NCBI GenBank assembly: GCA_008802785.1
Contig: VUYT01000025.1
Location: 233,784-297,783, forward strand
Direction of reading: 5' to 3'
Length of the DNA stretch: 64,000 bases
Source: Symmetrospora coprosmae
Taxonomy: Eukaryota; Basidiomycota; Cystobasidiomycetes; Symmetrosporaceae
A model generated the notes under the pieces. It had not been told where the DNA came from, did no database searches, and saw only the letters and a list, made by a program, of their open reading frames with translations. How positions within the stretch are numbered: position 1 is the stretch's first letter; the number at the start of each line of letters is the position of its first letter. Below are positions 9,901 to 21,160 of the stretch, piece after piece. The translations under genes were made by a program, and so were the position numbers.

Positions 9901-12454
9901 GGCGTTTGAGCTCGTCGTTGCCCGTCTTCTGGCGCGCCTCGAGGTTGCTCAGATTGGTCGATTCAACGTCATACGCCGCCTTCGCCTGCGCAAGCTTCGT
10001 GTTGAGCTCGTCAATCTCGGCATCGACTTTCGCCGTGCTCTCGCTCAGCGCCGTGCGTTGGTCTCTGAGACCAGAGGCGCGCTGCTGCGCCGAAGAGACC
10101 TGCTTGCGGAGATCATCGAGCTCGCCCGAGCGGTCTGGAGCCTGCTCTTGCTCCTGTGCGCGGGATGCAGAGACAGAGGCAGGCGCAGGTGCAGCGGACA
10201 CATCGTCGTCGTCGCTATCGTCATGGAAGTTGGTCTCGAACGTGTGTCGGCTTGCGGCAGGTGCAGGTGCCGGTGCTGGCGCAGAGAGCACGCTACCGCT
10301 CCTGGACGACGGAACGGGCGGCGGTGGCGAGCGCATGGCGGTGCCGCTGCGCGCTGAGCCGCCGGTAGGGGTCGGCACGATGGGTGCTGGAAAGCCGCGT
10401 GCGACCGAGCCGCCAGTGCGCTGCGGCTGCATGGGCTGCATGGGCGCAGGTGAGGTGACCCGCGCTGGCTGCTGCTGCGGTGACGAAAAGGACGACATGG
10501 GCTGGAAGGCCGACGCTGCGGTGGCTGCGGGCAGGACGGGTGCGCTGGGTTCGTCGTCGTCGTCCATGAGGGAGAAGAGGTCCTTCTGGACCTCGCTCTC
10601 TGTGCACAGTGGGTAAGAAAAGACATGTCAATTAGCGCGCTTCATCTACGAGAGACGTCTGGCTCCCCAGGCTATTCGATCGCAGGAGAGGTCAACTCAC
10701 GCTGAGGGCGCTGCTGGATCTGCCTGACCTGGCTACGCATAGCAGGCGGAATCATGCTCTCTTCGAGGGTCTGGGGGACCGGCTTTCCTTGCAGAGCATC
10801 CATGATGAGGCGTCTCGCGACGGCAAACTCGGCTGCATTGAGGTTCCCTTCCTTTGTGAGGTCAGCGAGGTCCCAGATGCTCGCGAGCGTGTCCTCCGGC
10901 AGGCCCGACTGGATGAAGAAGGGGACAGCCACGTCGCCCGTAATGTACCCGCTGCGCGCCGTGTCGAGCATGCTGAAGAACTGGTCCGACTGCGCCTTCT
11001 CCGCGGGCGAGATGGCCCAGGCCGCCCCGCCGGCGCCAGCACTTGAAAAGCCAGAGAGAGAGCCCTGCGACTGCGACGCGCTCATTCCGCCCAGTGGTCC
11101 GCGCTGTCCCTGACCAGTGGCCTGCGGGTACAGTGGGCCAGCGGCAGATCCGCCCGTCATTTGTGCTCGAAGCGGGCTGCTGGGCAGCACGCCTGCTGCG
11201 CCACCCGGAGGGGCGGCAGCTGCTTGGGCGTAGACGCTGACGGGCAGCGTGTCTGGCAGCGAAGGGAGTTTTCCGCTCATGGTGGCGTTGATCAGAGCCA
11301 TGGCAATGGTGAAGTCGGTAGCATCGAGCGAGCCGCGGGACTGCGTGTCGGAGAGGTTCCTGATGAGCGAAGCAGCCCGTCAGCCTCTGTCTACGCAGTT
11401 ACTGTGTCGTGCGTGGTGGATGCCCACCATATCTGGCCCAGTGTTTCGTTCGGCAGCCTCGATTTCATTAGGATGTCGCGGGCCTTGTCACCTGCAGGTA
11501 GGCAGCGCATTGCCTGCTTAGACGAGGCCTGCATGAAGACAGCTCTTCTTGGACTCTGGACGCACCATCGAGCAAGCCATTGACAGCTCCGCTGGTGTAG
11601 AAAAGTCTCGTGTACTTTGTCTTGTCCTCTGGGGATATCGAGATGCCCTGCTGCTGCTGTGGCTGCTGTGGCTGCCTGGACGCAGGTGGGGCAGGGCTAG
11701 CGGTGCCCTGCCGTGCGGGTGGTTGTCCCTGTCCCTGCCTTGAAGCTGAGACTCCTGGGATGGTCATGCCCTTGAAGACGGGGAGGGGCCCAGCTGCATG
11801 GTGGTCAATGGGTCAATAGTGGAGACGAGCGATGACGATGACGCCGGTCAGGCTGGTCAGCAGGGTCGTCCGGCGGGACCGATGGTAGCAATACAGGGAC
11901 ATGGCCAGCATGGATGCCGAGTAGATGGAGAGAGAGAGACGCACCCTTCTTGAGCAGGGCCGGGTTTATATCCTGCACGCCGTGCTGAGCGTGCCCTATC
12001 ATCCTGCACACGGCATAGAACTGGTCTTTAGTGAGGAACCCCGTGTTCTCGTCGTCGGCCAGCGCCCAGATCTCGCCCAGGATCTGCGAAGGCAAGCAGG
12101 CATGCAGGCAAGTCAGTATGCCTGATCTGCTATGCCATGCCATATCGGCCCATCCCATCCCCTGCGGCCGTTCCAGGCTGGGCGGGGTCCTCGCATAGCG
12201 GAGACGAGAGCCATGTCGCCGGAGTCCATCGCACGCACCTGGGGAGGGAGCTGAGCTGCATCAAAGAACTCTACGGCCTTGTCTCCCGTGAGGACGCCCA
12301 GCTGCTCGCTGTCTGCCTTGTTGAAGAGATAGTCGAACGCCTTTCGCTCGTCCGTCCCTATCGAGATGCCTGTGTCGACCCCGGTCGCAGTCTCAGCGGG
12401 GGCAGGAGGATGGATGGGCTGCCATAGATTGGGGCACCTACCTTTGGCAGCCAT
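6964..12454 (-). CDS. EDE1: Ede1/Eps15-like endocytic scaffold (three EH domains, coiled coil, UBA)
   Basis: This is an early-arriving clathrin-mediated endocytosis scaffold that binds NPF-containing adaptors and ubiquitin at the plasma membrane. The exons, read in reverse, are 12454-12239, 12083-11945, 11754-11566, 11491-11428, 11359-10701, 10599-7977 and 7909-6964. All phases agree and total 1611 aa. EH1 spans the first two exons (ERKAFDYLFNKAD, ILGEIWALADDENTGFLT). EH2 spans exons 3-5 (DKTKYTRLFYTSG, LPNETLGQIWNLSDTQSRG). EH3 lies in exon 5 (SDQFFSMLDTARSGYI, DTLASIWDLADLTKEGNLN). Next come a Pro-rich linker, a heptad-rich coiled coil (about 10150-9600), a long acidic disordered region with repeated DDAFG-type motifs and one NPF, and a C-terminal UBA domain (VKELVNMGFKRSQAIAALE). 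A very short alternative intron just after the start codon region cannot be excluded. Confidence 0.93.
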
Positions 12455-12645
12455 CCTGTGTATAGATTTGGGCCTGTGTAGATGCAGCTCTGTCTGCTAT
12501 GCTGCTGCTGCTGGAGCTGAGGAGAGGAGAAGCTGCGACTGCGACTGCGACCGAGGCGGGGCGGGACCGGCAATGGCCGAAGGGACGGGACTTCGCCTGG
12601 ATCCATCCATCGCATACACATATCATACCCACACACACACACAGC

Positions 12646-13565
12646 ATGGCGTCGTCGCCTACGTTCGCTTCCTCGTCCTCACCAACCAGCGCACTGCGCA
12701 TCGCCGTCCTCATCTCGGGCTCCGGTGAGAAGCGGCTTGTCCCGCGAGCTTCCCATATACATGTTCACTGCTGCAACATGTGTGGACACGCTGACATCTA
12801 CGCTTCATCCTCGCTCGCATCGCAGGAAGCAACCTGCAGGCCCTCATGGACGCATCCCTCCCCATTAGTTTCGTCCTCTCGAACCGCAAGAACGCGTACG
12901 GCCTGCAGCGCGCAGCCTCGGCCAACATCCCCACGGACGTCTTCTCGCTCCTCACCTACACAAAGGCGCACCCGGGCAAGACGCGCGCCGACTACGACGC
13001 CCTCCTCGCGTTCCGCGTCCTGGCCCACAAGCCGGACCTCGTCGTCCTCGCCGGGTTCATGCACATCCTCTCGGAGCACTTCCTCGACCCGTTTGCGCGC
13101 GCGAACGTCCGCATCCTCAACCTCCACCCGGCCCTGCCCGGGCAGTTCGACGGGGCGAACGCGATACAGCGCGCGTGGGACGCCTTCCAGGCGGGCGAAA
13201 TCACGAAAACTGGCGTCATGGTCCACGAGGTCATCAAGGAGGTCGATAGAGGTCAGCCCCTCGTCGTGCGGGAGATAGAGTGCAGGAAGGGCGAGTCCGT
13301 CGACGACTTGGCTGCGCGGATACACGCAGTCGAGCACGAGATACTGGTAGAAGCGACACGGAACGAGCTGCGCGATCTGGCACTCGTCCGGAAGCTTGAA
13401 GGCGCGACACTGGCGGAGATAGACCCGAAGGCGGCGAGGGAGGAACCCGGAGAACCGGAAGCAGGCTCGCACGAAGCCGCCGAAAGCACAGACCCAAGCA
13501 CAACCGAAAAACCGCCTTTGGACCCGGAGATTGCGACAGGAGGAGAGGCAGTGACGCGGCAATGA
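12646..13565 (+). CDS. ADE8: phosphoribosylglycinamide formyltransferase (GAR transformylase)
   Basis: The enzyme transfers a formyl group from 10-formyl-THF to GAR in step 3 of de novo purine synthesis, in the cytosol. The exons are 12646-12724 and 12826-13565 (272 aa). The intron falls inside the phosphate-binding loop, whose spliced product reads ISGSGSNLQAL. The catalytic triad region is visible: Asn and His in RILNLHPALPGQFDG, and Asp in the HEVIKEVDRGQPL segment. SLPISFVLSNRKNAYGL and DLVVLAGFMHIL are family hallmarks. The last 50 residues are a Glu/Pro/Thr-rich tail beyond the usual end. The gene is divergent from the Ede1-like gene, with under 200 bp between the two start codons. A CA-rich leader lies just before the ATG. 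Confidence 0.95.
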
Positions 13566-14079
13566 CATCGCACTAGGGGGGAACCGGACAGAGACCAGAC
13601 AGCCAGCATGCAGAAGAAAAGAACATACCTGCGGCATTCGGCAAGGACCTCACTGACGTATTGCGCATGCCGTGGTCGTACTGACACTGCGCAGGTCGCG
13701 GGTACGAAGCAGTCTAGGTGTCATTGCCGACCTGCTGAGCCCGCCAAGGGTAGTTCATGCAGGCCAGACCATTCAGCATGCACACCCGCCACCAGATAGC
13801 GTCGATCTGCGACAAGCTTATGCAGCTGAGCCTGCGTTATGCACCGTGGCCCCCGCACACTGACGTGTCATCTTCCACTGATGCGGTAGATCAGTGCCTT
13901 CCCTTGTGCCGGAGCAGGGGTACAAATCCAGCGGCGCGCTCTTCCTTCTCTCCTCTCTTCTGCTCCCCGTCGCATAGTCCGTCTTGCCTGCACTTGACTG
14001 ACCCTCTCTCCCTCGCTCCTGCGATGTAAGGAGAGCTACTGAAGTTTACGACTATTGGGTAGCCCGGAGCAGCGCAGCC
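13566..14079. other. intergenic, nothing recognised
   Basis: This is the 3' flank of ADE8. A pyrimidine-rich tract at about 13940-14010 could be the promoter of the downstream coding region. No gene was seen. Confidence 0.45.
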
Positions 14080-16270
14080 ATGCTGCCGTCTCATGGATGG
14101 CTCAAGATGTTCGGAACCCCAGGCCATGCGGGGTGCCGGACGACATGGGCCGCCCTCAAGTACATGGAATGATGAACGTTCCAGGGGGGTCGCACTCTGC
14201 CATGGGTTTCACCAACCTGTCCCGATTCATCCGCGACCACGACAGCGCGCAGCAAGGCGACCGCAAGGCGTATCCCGAGGAAGAATTGCCGCGCATTCTC
14301 ACCATGTGCTCCTACATCCATCAATGTTACAATCGAGAAAGCACGTGGGCAGGATGCGGCGCGTACTCGGTATCTTCGCAGGCTCCAAGCAGCGAGGTTG
14401 GCATCGAGGAATGCGCAACTCTTCTGTGGTCATTGGAGGTGCCCAACGCCTGCATCGAGAAGCGCATGGGCAAAGGCGAGAAGCCTGCACCCCTGAAGTC
14501 GACCACATCCAGCGGGCTCGGTCTCATCCTGATAGACCAGGTCGCCGCCCCGCCTCACACTACGGCGAGCCACCGGCTCAACCTGCACCGCGCGATGGCG
14601 CCCACCACCTCGGTACCACGGCGGAAACGCCGTCGAAACCTATTGAACATCGTCCGCAAGAAGGCGTGGGCGGTCACGAGCCTGGGAGTGCTGGAGCTCA
14701 ACTTCGCCGAGACGACCCGAAGTCGAACTCTTCTCTGTCGACGACTGGCGCCCGTACTCTGCAGACGAGGTAAGACGAGAATACGTCCGCAAGAACGGAC
14801 ACCTCTTCGGCGACGCCACCCCGCGCCTCGTCCATTGCATCGTGAGGCCGATCTTTCCATCTACCGCCGGGGCTCACGAGTTTCCCAGTGGTCAGGCCTG
14901 GTGGCGCTCTCGAACGACTCCGACCTTAAAGCCATTCCCCTGCCCACCGAGATCCTCTCCGTCCTCTCCTATCGCCGCCTGCGCCCGGAGTCGCTCCAGC
15001 TCGAGCGCAAGCCCTGGGTCATGACCAACAGCGTCGCTCTGCACCGCTCCACGATTTTCCTCGAGCCTCGCATCATAGTTGTCGTCTTCGGCAAGCGGGG
15101 AATGAAAGCGCTCCTCAGCGAGCTTCTGCGCCCGCTACGCCCGAGAGCTCTGTCTGCCAGATGCTAGCGATATCGGCAAGGTCCGCTTCTGCGCGTCTCC
15201 GAATCAGGCCCGAGTTGCACTGCGCCAGCTGATGACGCTGTCCTTCGCACCTCCCCCAGCTCGCTGACATGTACATACAGTCTTCGTCATTGCCGAGACT
15301 CTCCCGGAACAGACTCGCGAGTCAGCCAGAGAAGGCTGCGCTCTGCCCTATCCACCAACTCTTTGCCTCGCCGGAAACATCGCACATCTCCGCTGTCTGT
15401 CTAACCCCTCTACGACAAAAGCGATTGCCTTCTCCTCCACGGCAAATGCGACAGCCTATCCGTCAACGGCAAGCTCTATGCCTGAGCTGCACGATGTTCT
15501 CGCTCACTTGCCGTCCTCCTGGACCGTCTGCGCGCGGTCGCAAGAATCGTGGGCTTCCTGGCAAAGTTCACGAATGACATGCGCGAAGCCGTCCTCTGCT
15601 CCTCGCCTTCTTCGAGCAGATGAGGGCGGCAAGCCTTACTGGCCAAGTCTCCAGGTCTGTCCTGTGCGGGGATTCTATCGCTCGCAGAAGCGACCTCTGC
15701 GACGGCGGTCAAGTCCATCAACACGAAGGTCGAAATCAAAGCCGGTATGGGCATCTCCAAGGGGCGGAAGATGATAGTCAAGCCCAGGAACATCCAAGAC
15801 GTGACCGCCCGCCTGCTTGTAAAGGGAACAAAGATGACAATAAAGAAGGAGTGGGAGTACGGCGAGATCGATGTATCCTGCGTCGGCAGAATATCTGAAC
15901 CTTTTGCAGATGACCAGAGCGCTGATACACTAAGCAGGGTTGAATCACGGAGAAAATGTACGAGCTGCCCAGCGAGTACGGCGTCCCATGGAAGCAGCTT
16001 CCAAAAATTGTCAAGGACGACGTCTATGCGCATTTGGGTGTGCTTGCGCGGACTAGCAGGGACGCGGCGACTACTGAGAAAGCGAGACCAGGTCGAGCAA
16101 AAAGCGGGATCCGGCAATTCGACCAGACGAGGGACAGCAGAGAGCGGCTGCAGCATCGTCAGAGACCAAGGAGAAGGGCAAGGTAAAGCAGAAGCGTCCC
16201 GATTGTGACGACAAGGGCGAGGAGGACGACATTGACGGAGAGGAACGAGTCAGACGGTGGAGAGCAAGAG
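14080..16270 (+). CDS. unassigned multi-exon or decaying gene
   Basis: Strong third-position C/G bias moves between all three plus frames, as in a gene with many short introns, but no complete model could be made. Clear blocks are about 14200-14340 (GFTNLSRFIRDHDSAQQ), 14718-14841 (VELFSVDDWRPYSADE), and 14889-15070 (WSGLVALSNDSDLKAIPLP). The second and third blocks join in phase across a 47-nt GT-AG intron (14842-14888). Later blocks are 15100-15250 (DASDIGKVRFCASPNQARVA), 15405-15480 (LLLHGKCDSLSVNGKLYA), 15505-15600, 15690-15890 (KMIVKPRNIQDVTARLLVKG) and 15955-16050 (MYELPSEYGVPWKQLPKIV), followed by an acidic tail. An in-frame TGA at about 15482 has no obvious intron around it. No domain was recognised. 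It could be a lineage-specific gene, an old mobile-element gene, or a pseudogene. Confidence 0.4.
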
Positions 16271-16418
16271 AATGACGGCGAGGGGATTTGTGAGTGGTCA
16301 GTCTGCACCAGTCCTCCCGCGTGAGTCTCATCAGTCTGGAGACCATTACTGACCGCCTGCACTGCGCTCGAGTGCATGCGTCGGAGACTCTCTGCCGCAG
16401 GCTCGCATCGATGTAATT

Positions 16419-18344
16419 TCACCGATCTCTCCACCTCTGCAGCGCAGCCAGCGTGACCTCGACAACGGTGATCGTCGCCGCACTGCCTATGAAGCTGCTC
16501 GCTACCGTAGGGCGATAGCCTACCAAAAAATTGCGCAAGCCGAGGACGCGGGTGCTCCAGTGCTGGAGGAACTGCGAGCGCTCCCCGGGGTGCCAGGTGC
16601 GCTTCAAGCGCGTCAGGGAGCGGAGCAGCGCGTGTGTCAAGGTCGTCGGGTACTGGTAGATGTACGACTGGGCGCCAGAGAGCCAGATCTGCCGCGCGAC
16701 AGACGACATGGTCGGCGCAGGCTGGCAGTGCACCGTTTGCTGCGAGTGCATGGTCATATTGTCAGCGCCATCGCTAGAGTGCAAGGGGGCAAGCAAGTCT
16801 TGAGGAGGGGGCCCACCAGGCGCGTTTTGATGATGTCGAGACTGGCGAAACCGAAAAGAAGTCTGACCCGTCAGGAGAAGCATGACAGCTGCGCCGAGAT
16901 TAGACGCACGGGTATGGAATGATGGCACTCAGGCTGCCCGCGAGGCCTCCTGCCGCCAGCGTCTGCAAAACCTCGATGGTATATGACGGCGCCTGAGGCC
17001 CATCGCCGACGCCGATGATCTCCGGTATCGGCGTGATGCTCTCTTCTAGATGGGACTGCTGATGCTGCTGATCACTTCGTATTGGCGCGGCTGCCTGGAA
17101 AGGGTATTCGAAACGCAGGGCGCGGCGGAACATGATGTCTGTACAGCGGAAAGGGCGGCATGGGAGTGAGCCAGTGCGACAGACCTCGTGTGATGCGTAG
17201 AGCAGAGCAGATGTGCATGCTTACATGTGGAGAAGAAGATGCCAGAGCTCAATGTGTCGCGCATGGCGGTCGTGAGCCCTCCATGGTAGAAGCCTGTCAT
17301 GCGACTCGACCGAGTATCAGCAGACTGCGTAGTATGCGTGTCGCCAAGTTCAGCGAATCCAAATCAGCCGGCGAACTCACCCTTGATCCCTTCTTGCCGC
17401 GCAATGAGCTTGGTGATGCCGAGGCTGCCGAGCGCTTTCGACGAGGCCTGATTCTCAACCTGTGCGCGGCACTTAACGACCTCGATCTGGCGCGTCAGAG
17501 GCAGTGTGCATTGACACGGGCTCAGTCGCACGTATTTCCGGCATCGTCAGCTTTGTCAAACGTACCGGCGTCTGCAGGAGAGCGCACACGCCTCCGGCCG
17601 TCGCTCCGGACGCGAAGACGCGCATAAGCGACGCGGGGTCTTTGCGATCTTGTTCTAGGACAGACCTGCAGGCGGTTTGACGTGTCAGTACATCAAATGC
17701 ACTAGAGAAGTGAATGGCAGTGAGGAGGGTCAGAGCAACACGCACATTGTCCGGCCGTACAGGGCAAAGAAAGCAGAGTCGATGAAAGCGAGGCCCTGCG
17801 GGTCGGGACAGTTTGAGCGGATGACGCATTCAGAGGGTGTGTCGCCATGACGGCGAGCTATGTGCAGGTGAGCGCGCGAGAGGGAGAGAGAGTCGCGCTG
17901 CGCCTACCAGGATGGGTGCAGCAGCTCCGGCCACGAGGAAGCGGGCCCCTTCTGTCTTCCAGAGGAGGATGAGGCCCGCGCGGGTGCTGGACGGGGGCCG
18001 GCTCCCCGCTCCTGCGCGCGGTGTGCTCGGGGTATCTGGGTGCGCGCCTGGATGCACGGCCGTCTGCATGCGGACTTTCTGAGCATGATGGAGATGTGAC
18101 GGTCGCGCGGCTCAGCCAGCCCTTTGCGAGCGAGAGACAGGTATGTATATGCGAGCGCGAGCGAGGGGCGGGCACGCACGAGCACTTCGAAGGGGTTGGA
18201 TGCGAGAATCCCGATGGCGCCGCCGAGCCAGCCTGCTATGAGGTCGTCGACCAGGGCAGGCTCATTGTGGTGACTGCTTGATGTCGAGGCGAGCGGCGTT
18301 GTGCTTGAGCTTGACGGGGAGGAGGACGAAGAGATGTCGGCCAT
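16419..18344 (-). CDS. mitochondrial carrier family (SLC25) transporter
   Basis: This is an inner-membrane solute transporter built of three repeats. The spliced minus-strand product shows all three signature motifs: PFEVLKVRMQT after the first helix (exons around 18180-18240 and 18083), QTPVEVVK at about 17440-17585, and PLDIIKTRL at about 16830-16925. Helix segments are visible as LIAGWLGGAIGILASN, FLVAGAAAPILG-LAFIDSAFFALYG, VFASGATAGGVCALL, TTAMRDTLSSGIFF and LAAGGLAGSLSAIIPYP. The C-terminal exon ends in ALQRWRDR. There are at least eight small exons, and exon borders were placed by motif continuity. The N-terminus is Ser-rich. The substrate cannot be assigned; the shape is closest to the acyl-carnitine/basic amino acid branch. 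Confidence 0.85.
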
Positions 18345-18668
18345 TACTACCGCTGTTGCATGAGGCGGCGATGCGGATAGGTGCTATGCGAATGCAATGT
18401 CCTTCTCTGTAACGTTGTTCGTCCCGAGGTGACGTGCAGGTCCGGCCGGGGCCTTTTTCGGCGAGCAGGGACAGATGGCTGCAGCCAGCTGATATGGGCG
18501 AGGAAACGATGCGATGCGATGCGATGCGATGCGCAATGATGGGACGATGCGATGGTGTGAGAGAAGAAGAAGAAGAAGCGAGCTGGCTGCTGCTGCTATG
18601 CTGTGCTGGGCGCGACCTCCTCGTTGCTCTCTCTCCGACACCATCCACAGCATACATATACATACACA
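18345..18668. promoter_or_regulatory. divergent intergenic region with CGATG repeat
   Basis: This region is shared upstream DNA of the mitochondrial carrier (minus) and SSF1 (plus). It contains about five tandem copies of CGATG at 18507-18531, GA-rich runs and a TACATATACATACA element just before the SSF1 start. Confidence 0.5.
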
Positions 18669-20790
18669 ATGGCCAAGAGGGTGAGCACAGAGGATGCACC
18701 TCGCCATTGACCTGTACCATGGCATTGACTGATACTGCTGCTGCTGCTGCTCCTCCTCGTCCCAGCGCAAGACACGGACCCACAAGGCCGACACGACCAA
18801 AAAGGCCAACGACGGCGCACCAAAGTCGTTCGTCTTTCATGCAGGCGAGGTCGGAGGGAGCGTAAAGGCGCTGTCAAAGGACGTCAGGAGGGTCCTCGAG
18901 CCAAACACGGCGACCAGGCTGAGGGTGCGTCTGCCCCGGAGGGGGTCTCGCAGGAAATTTGAGGGAGAGAGACATGCCCCATCTACGAGAATCCGGGCTG
19001 ACAACCACGCTGGACCGACTCGCCCGTGTGCAGGAACGCAAGAGCAACAAGATCAAGGACTTTATCGCAATGTCCGGCCCGCTCGGCGTCACCCACATGC
19101 TCGTCCTCGCACAGTCGGCGAGCAACAAGAACGCCACAGAGGACGAGAAAGACGACCCGACGAGCAACGTCAACCTGCGCATCACAAGGCTGCCGAGAGG
19201 GCCCACACTCGGGTTCAAGGTGCTCCGCTATGCCCTCGTCAGAGACATCCTGGCGGCCACAAAGCGGCCCAGAAGCCCCGGCAAGGAGTACTCGACCGAG
19301 CCTATCGTCAGTCTCACTCAAGAGCTCCTCTCCTTCGCCCTATGCATGCACACATGCATGCAAGCACGGGGGCATTCATCTGATGCACAACTTGACTTCA
19401 CACACCACAGCTCATCTTGAACAACTTCTCGGCCACCAACAACACCAACGACGCGCGGCAGCTCTCGCTCATGCAGACCATGTTCCAGAACCTCTTTCCC
19501 CCCATCAAGGTGCACAGCATGCCCCTATCATCAGCGCGGCGCGTCGTCTTGCTCTCGTACAACCCAGCAACCCGGACAATCGACTTCCGGCACTACCTAA
19601 TCTCGGTCCGGCCGGTCGGCGTGTCCCGCAGCGTGCGCAAGATCATTGACGGCACGAGCGGGGGAAGCCGGCGGGCTGCCTCCGCGATGCTGCGGGGCGC
19701 GTCCAGGGAGGGGAGCGTGTACTCTGCCGCGCCGAGCGACGCGTCCGGCGTCACCACGGCGTCCTTTGCGGCCCTGCGCGCAAAAGGCTTGCCCAACCTG
19801 AGCAGCGCGCAGGACATCTCGGACTACATCCTACGCCACGGCGAGATGGGCTTCCTGTCGAGCGCGAGCGAGGGCGAGAGCGACGCAAGCGGCGGAGAGG
19901 AGGATCCCGTCACGGGGGAGAATAGCAAGCAGGTCGAGCTCGCCGCGCCGTACGTCGGGCGCGCCAACAAGCGGCTCGGCCGCACCGCTGCCTCTGCCTC
20001 TGCATCAACGACGGGGGAGAAGCGCGCCGTGCGCCTGACGGAGCTCGGCCCGCGCATGGAGCTCGGCCTCGTCAAGATCGAGGACGGGATCGGGGACGGC
20101 AAGGGCGAGGTGCTGTTCCACGAGTTCATCCACAAGACGCCAAAGGAGGCCGCCGCGATTGCGCGCCGGTCCAAGGAGAAGGAGAAGCTGGCAAAGAGCA
20201 GGAGAGCCGAGCAGGAGGCCAATGTCAAGCGCAAGCAGGAGGAGAAGGACGCTCTCAAGGCGGAGAGGGAGCGCGCGCGTGCGGAAAGGCTCAGAGCGAA
20301 GCAGGGTGGCGGTGTCGATGGTGACGCCGCGGCAGATGGCGACGAGGAGGAGGACGATGAGGAGGATGACGACGAAGATGCCACGGGCGGCCTCGACGAC
20401 GAGTTCGCCTACGAGGACATGTTCGGAGACAAAGCCGGCGCCGACCAGAACGAGGGCGGAGATGGAGACGGTCAGCCGGACTTTGACGAGGAGGACGAGG
20501 TGTTTGAGGAGGAGAGTGACGACGAAGAAGATGGAGACGAGGAAGACGGTGACAGCGACAGCGACAGCGACCTCTCGCCGATACCGTACAATTCCAGCGA
20601 AGGCGAAAGCGCGAGTGAGGACGATGCGCCTGCGCCCCGAGGCGCGAAGAAAGCCAAGTTCAACGAGTTCAAGAAGGCGCCGTCGTTCGCTGGCGCTTCG
20701 AGGGGCGTCAAAGGCCGTGGCGGAGGCGGAGCCAGAGGCGCCAGTCGAGGTGGAGGAGGTGCCGGCAGTCGTGGCGCATCGAGAGGATGA
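18669..20790 (+). CDS. SSF1: Ssf1/Peter Pan-like Brix-domain ribosome biogenesis factor
   Basis: This nucleolar protein acts in 60S pre-ribosome (ITS2) processing. The exons are 18669-18680 (12 nt, encoding MAKR), 18766-18924, 19034-19306 and 19411-20790, all in phase, giving 607 aa. The N-terminus (RKTRTHKADTTKK, PKSFVFHAGEVG) and the Brix domain (MSGPLGVTHMLVLAQS, NLRITRLPRGPTLGFKV, MFQNLFPPIKV, RVVLLSYNPATRTIDFRHY, LTELGPRMELGLVKIEDG) are typical of PPAN/Ssf. A long charged region follows with K/R/E coiled coil, D/E-rich blocks and an RGG-type Gly/Arg tail (about 20700-20790), as in many nucleolar proteins. The tiny first exon is supported by the family N-terminus. Confidence 0.95.
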
Positions 20791-21160
20791 GGTGGCCGAG
20801 CGAGGTGATTGCTGGCTGGTCGGCTTGATTTAATGTGCTTGTTGTACGACTAGGCTGGCGCACGGCAAGTCCCGTCTCACAGGCGGTATCGCCGCGGGCT
20901 GTATGAGCATCCTTCAGTCTGCCCCTGAAGATGTCTCCCTCTTCGACCCGCTTCGCATCGTGCCTATCCGAGGCTCTCACATTGGCACGATAACGATACA
21001 CGAAAGACGGCACCCGTTCACTCACCCGCTGCGCGTCACCTGTCCTCGCACACCGTCCACTTCTGACGTTGCGCTCCACCGATCCGACGTCACGCCGCAC
21101 GTATAGATGCGCCTGCCAGCGTCTTCCGGACCATTCCCTGCCTCCTGAACAGTATCCGAA
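20791..21160. other. intergenic, nothing recognised
   Basis: This is the tandem gap between SSF1 and the DNA glycosylase. A short open frame (20903-21106) has no supporting features. Confidence 0.5.

Noticed and set aside
9377-10616. Plus-strand open frames of 326 and 350 aa
   Set aside because: They are antisense to the coiled-coil exon of the Ede1-like gene, whose frame has domains and consistent splicing. The long antisense frames come from GC-rich codon bias.
12798-13637. 279-aa minus-strand frame over ADE8
   Set aside because: It is a shadow of the clearly identified GAR transformylase.
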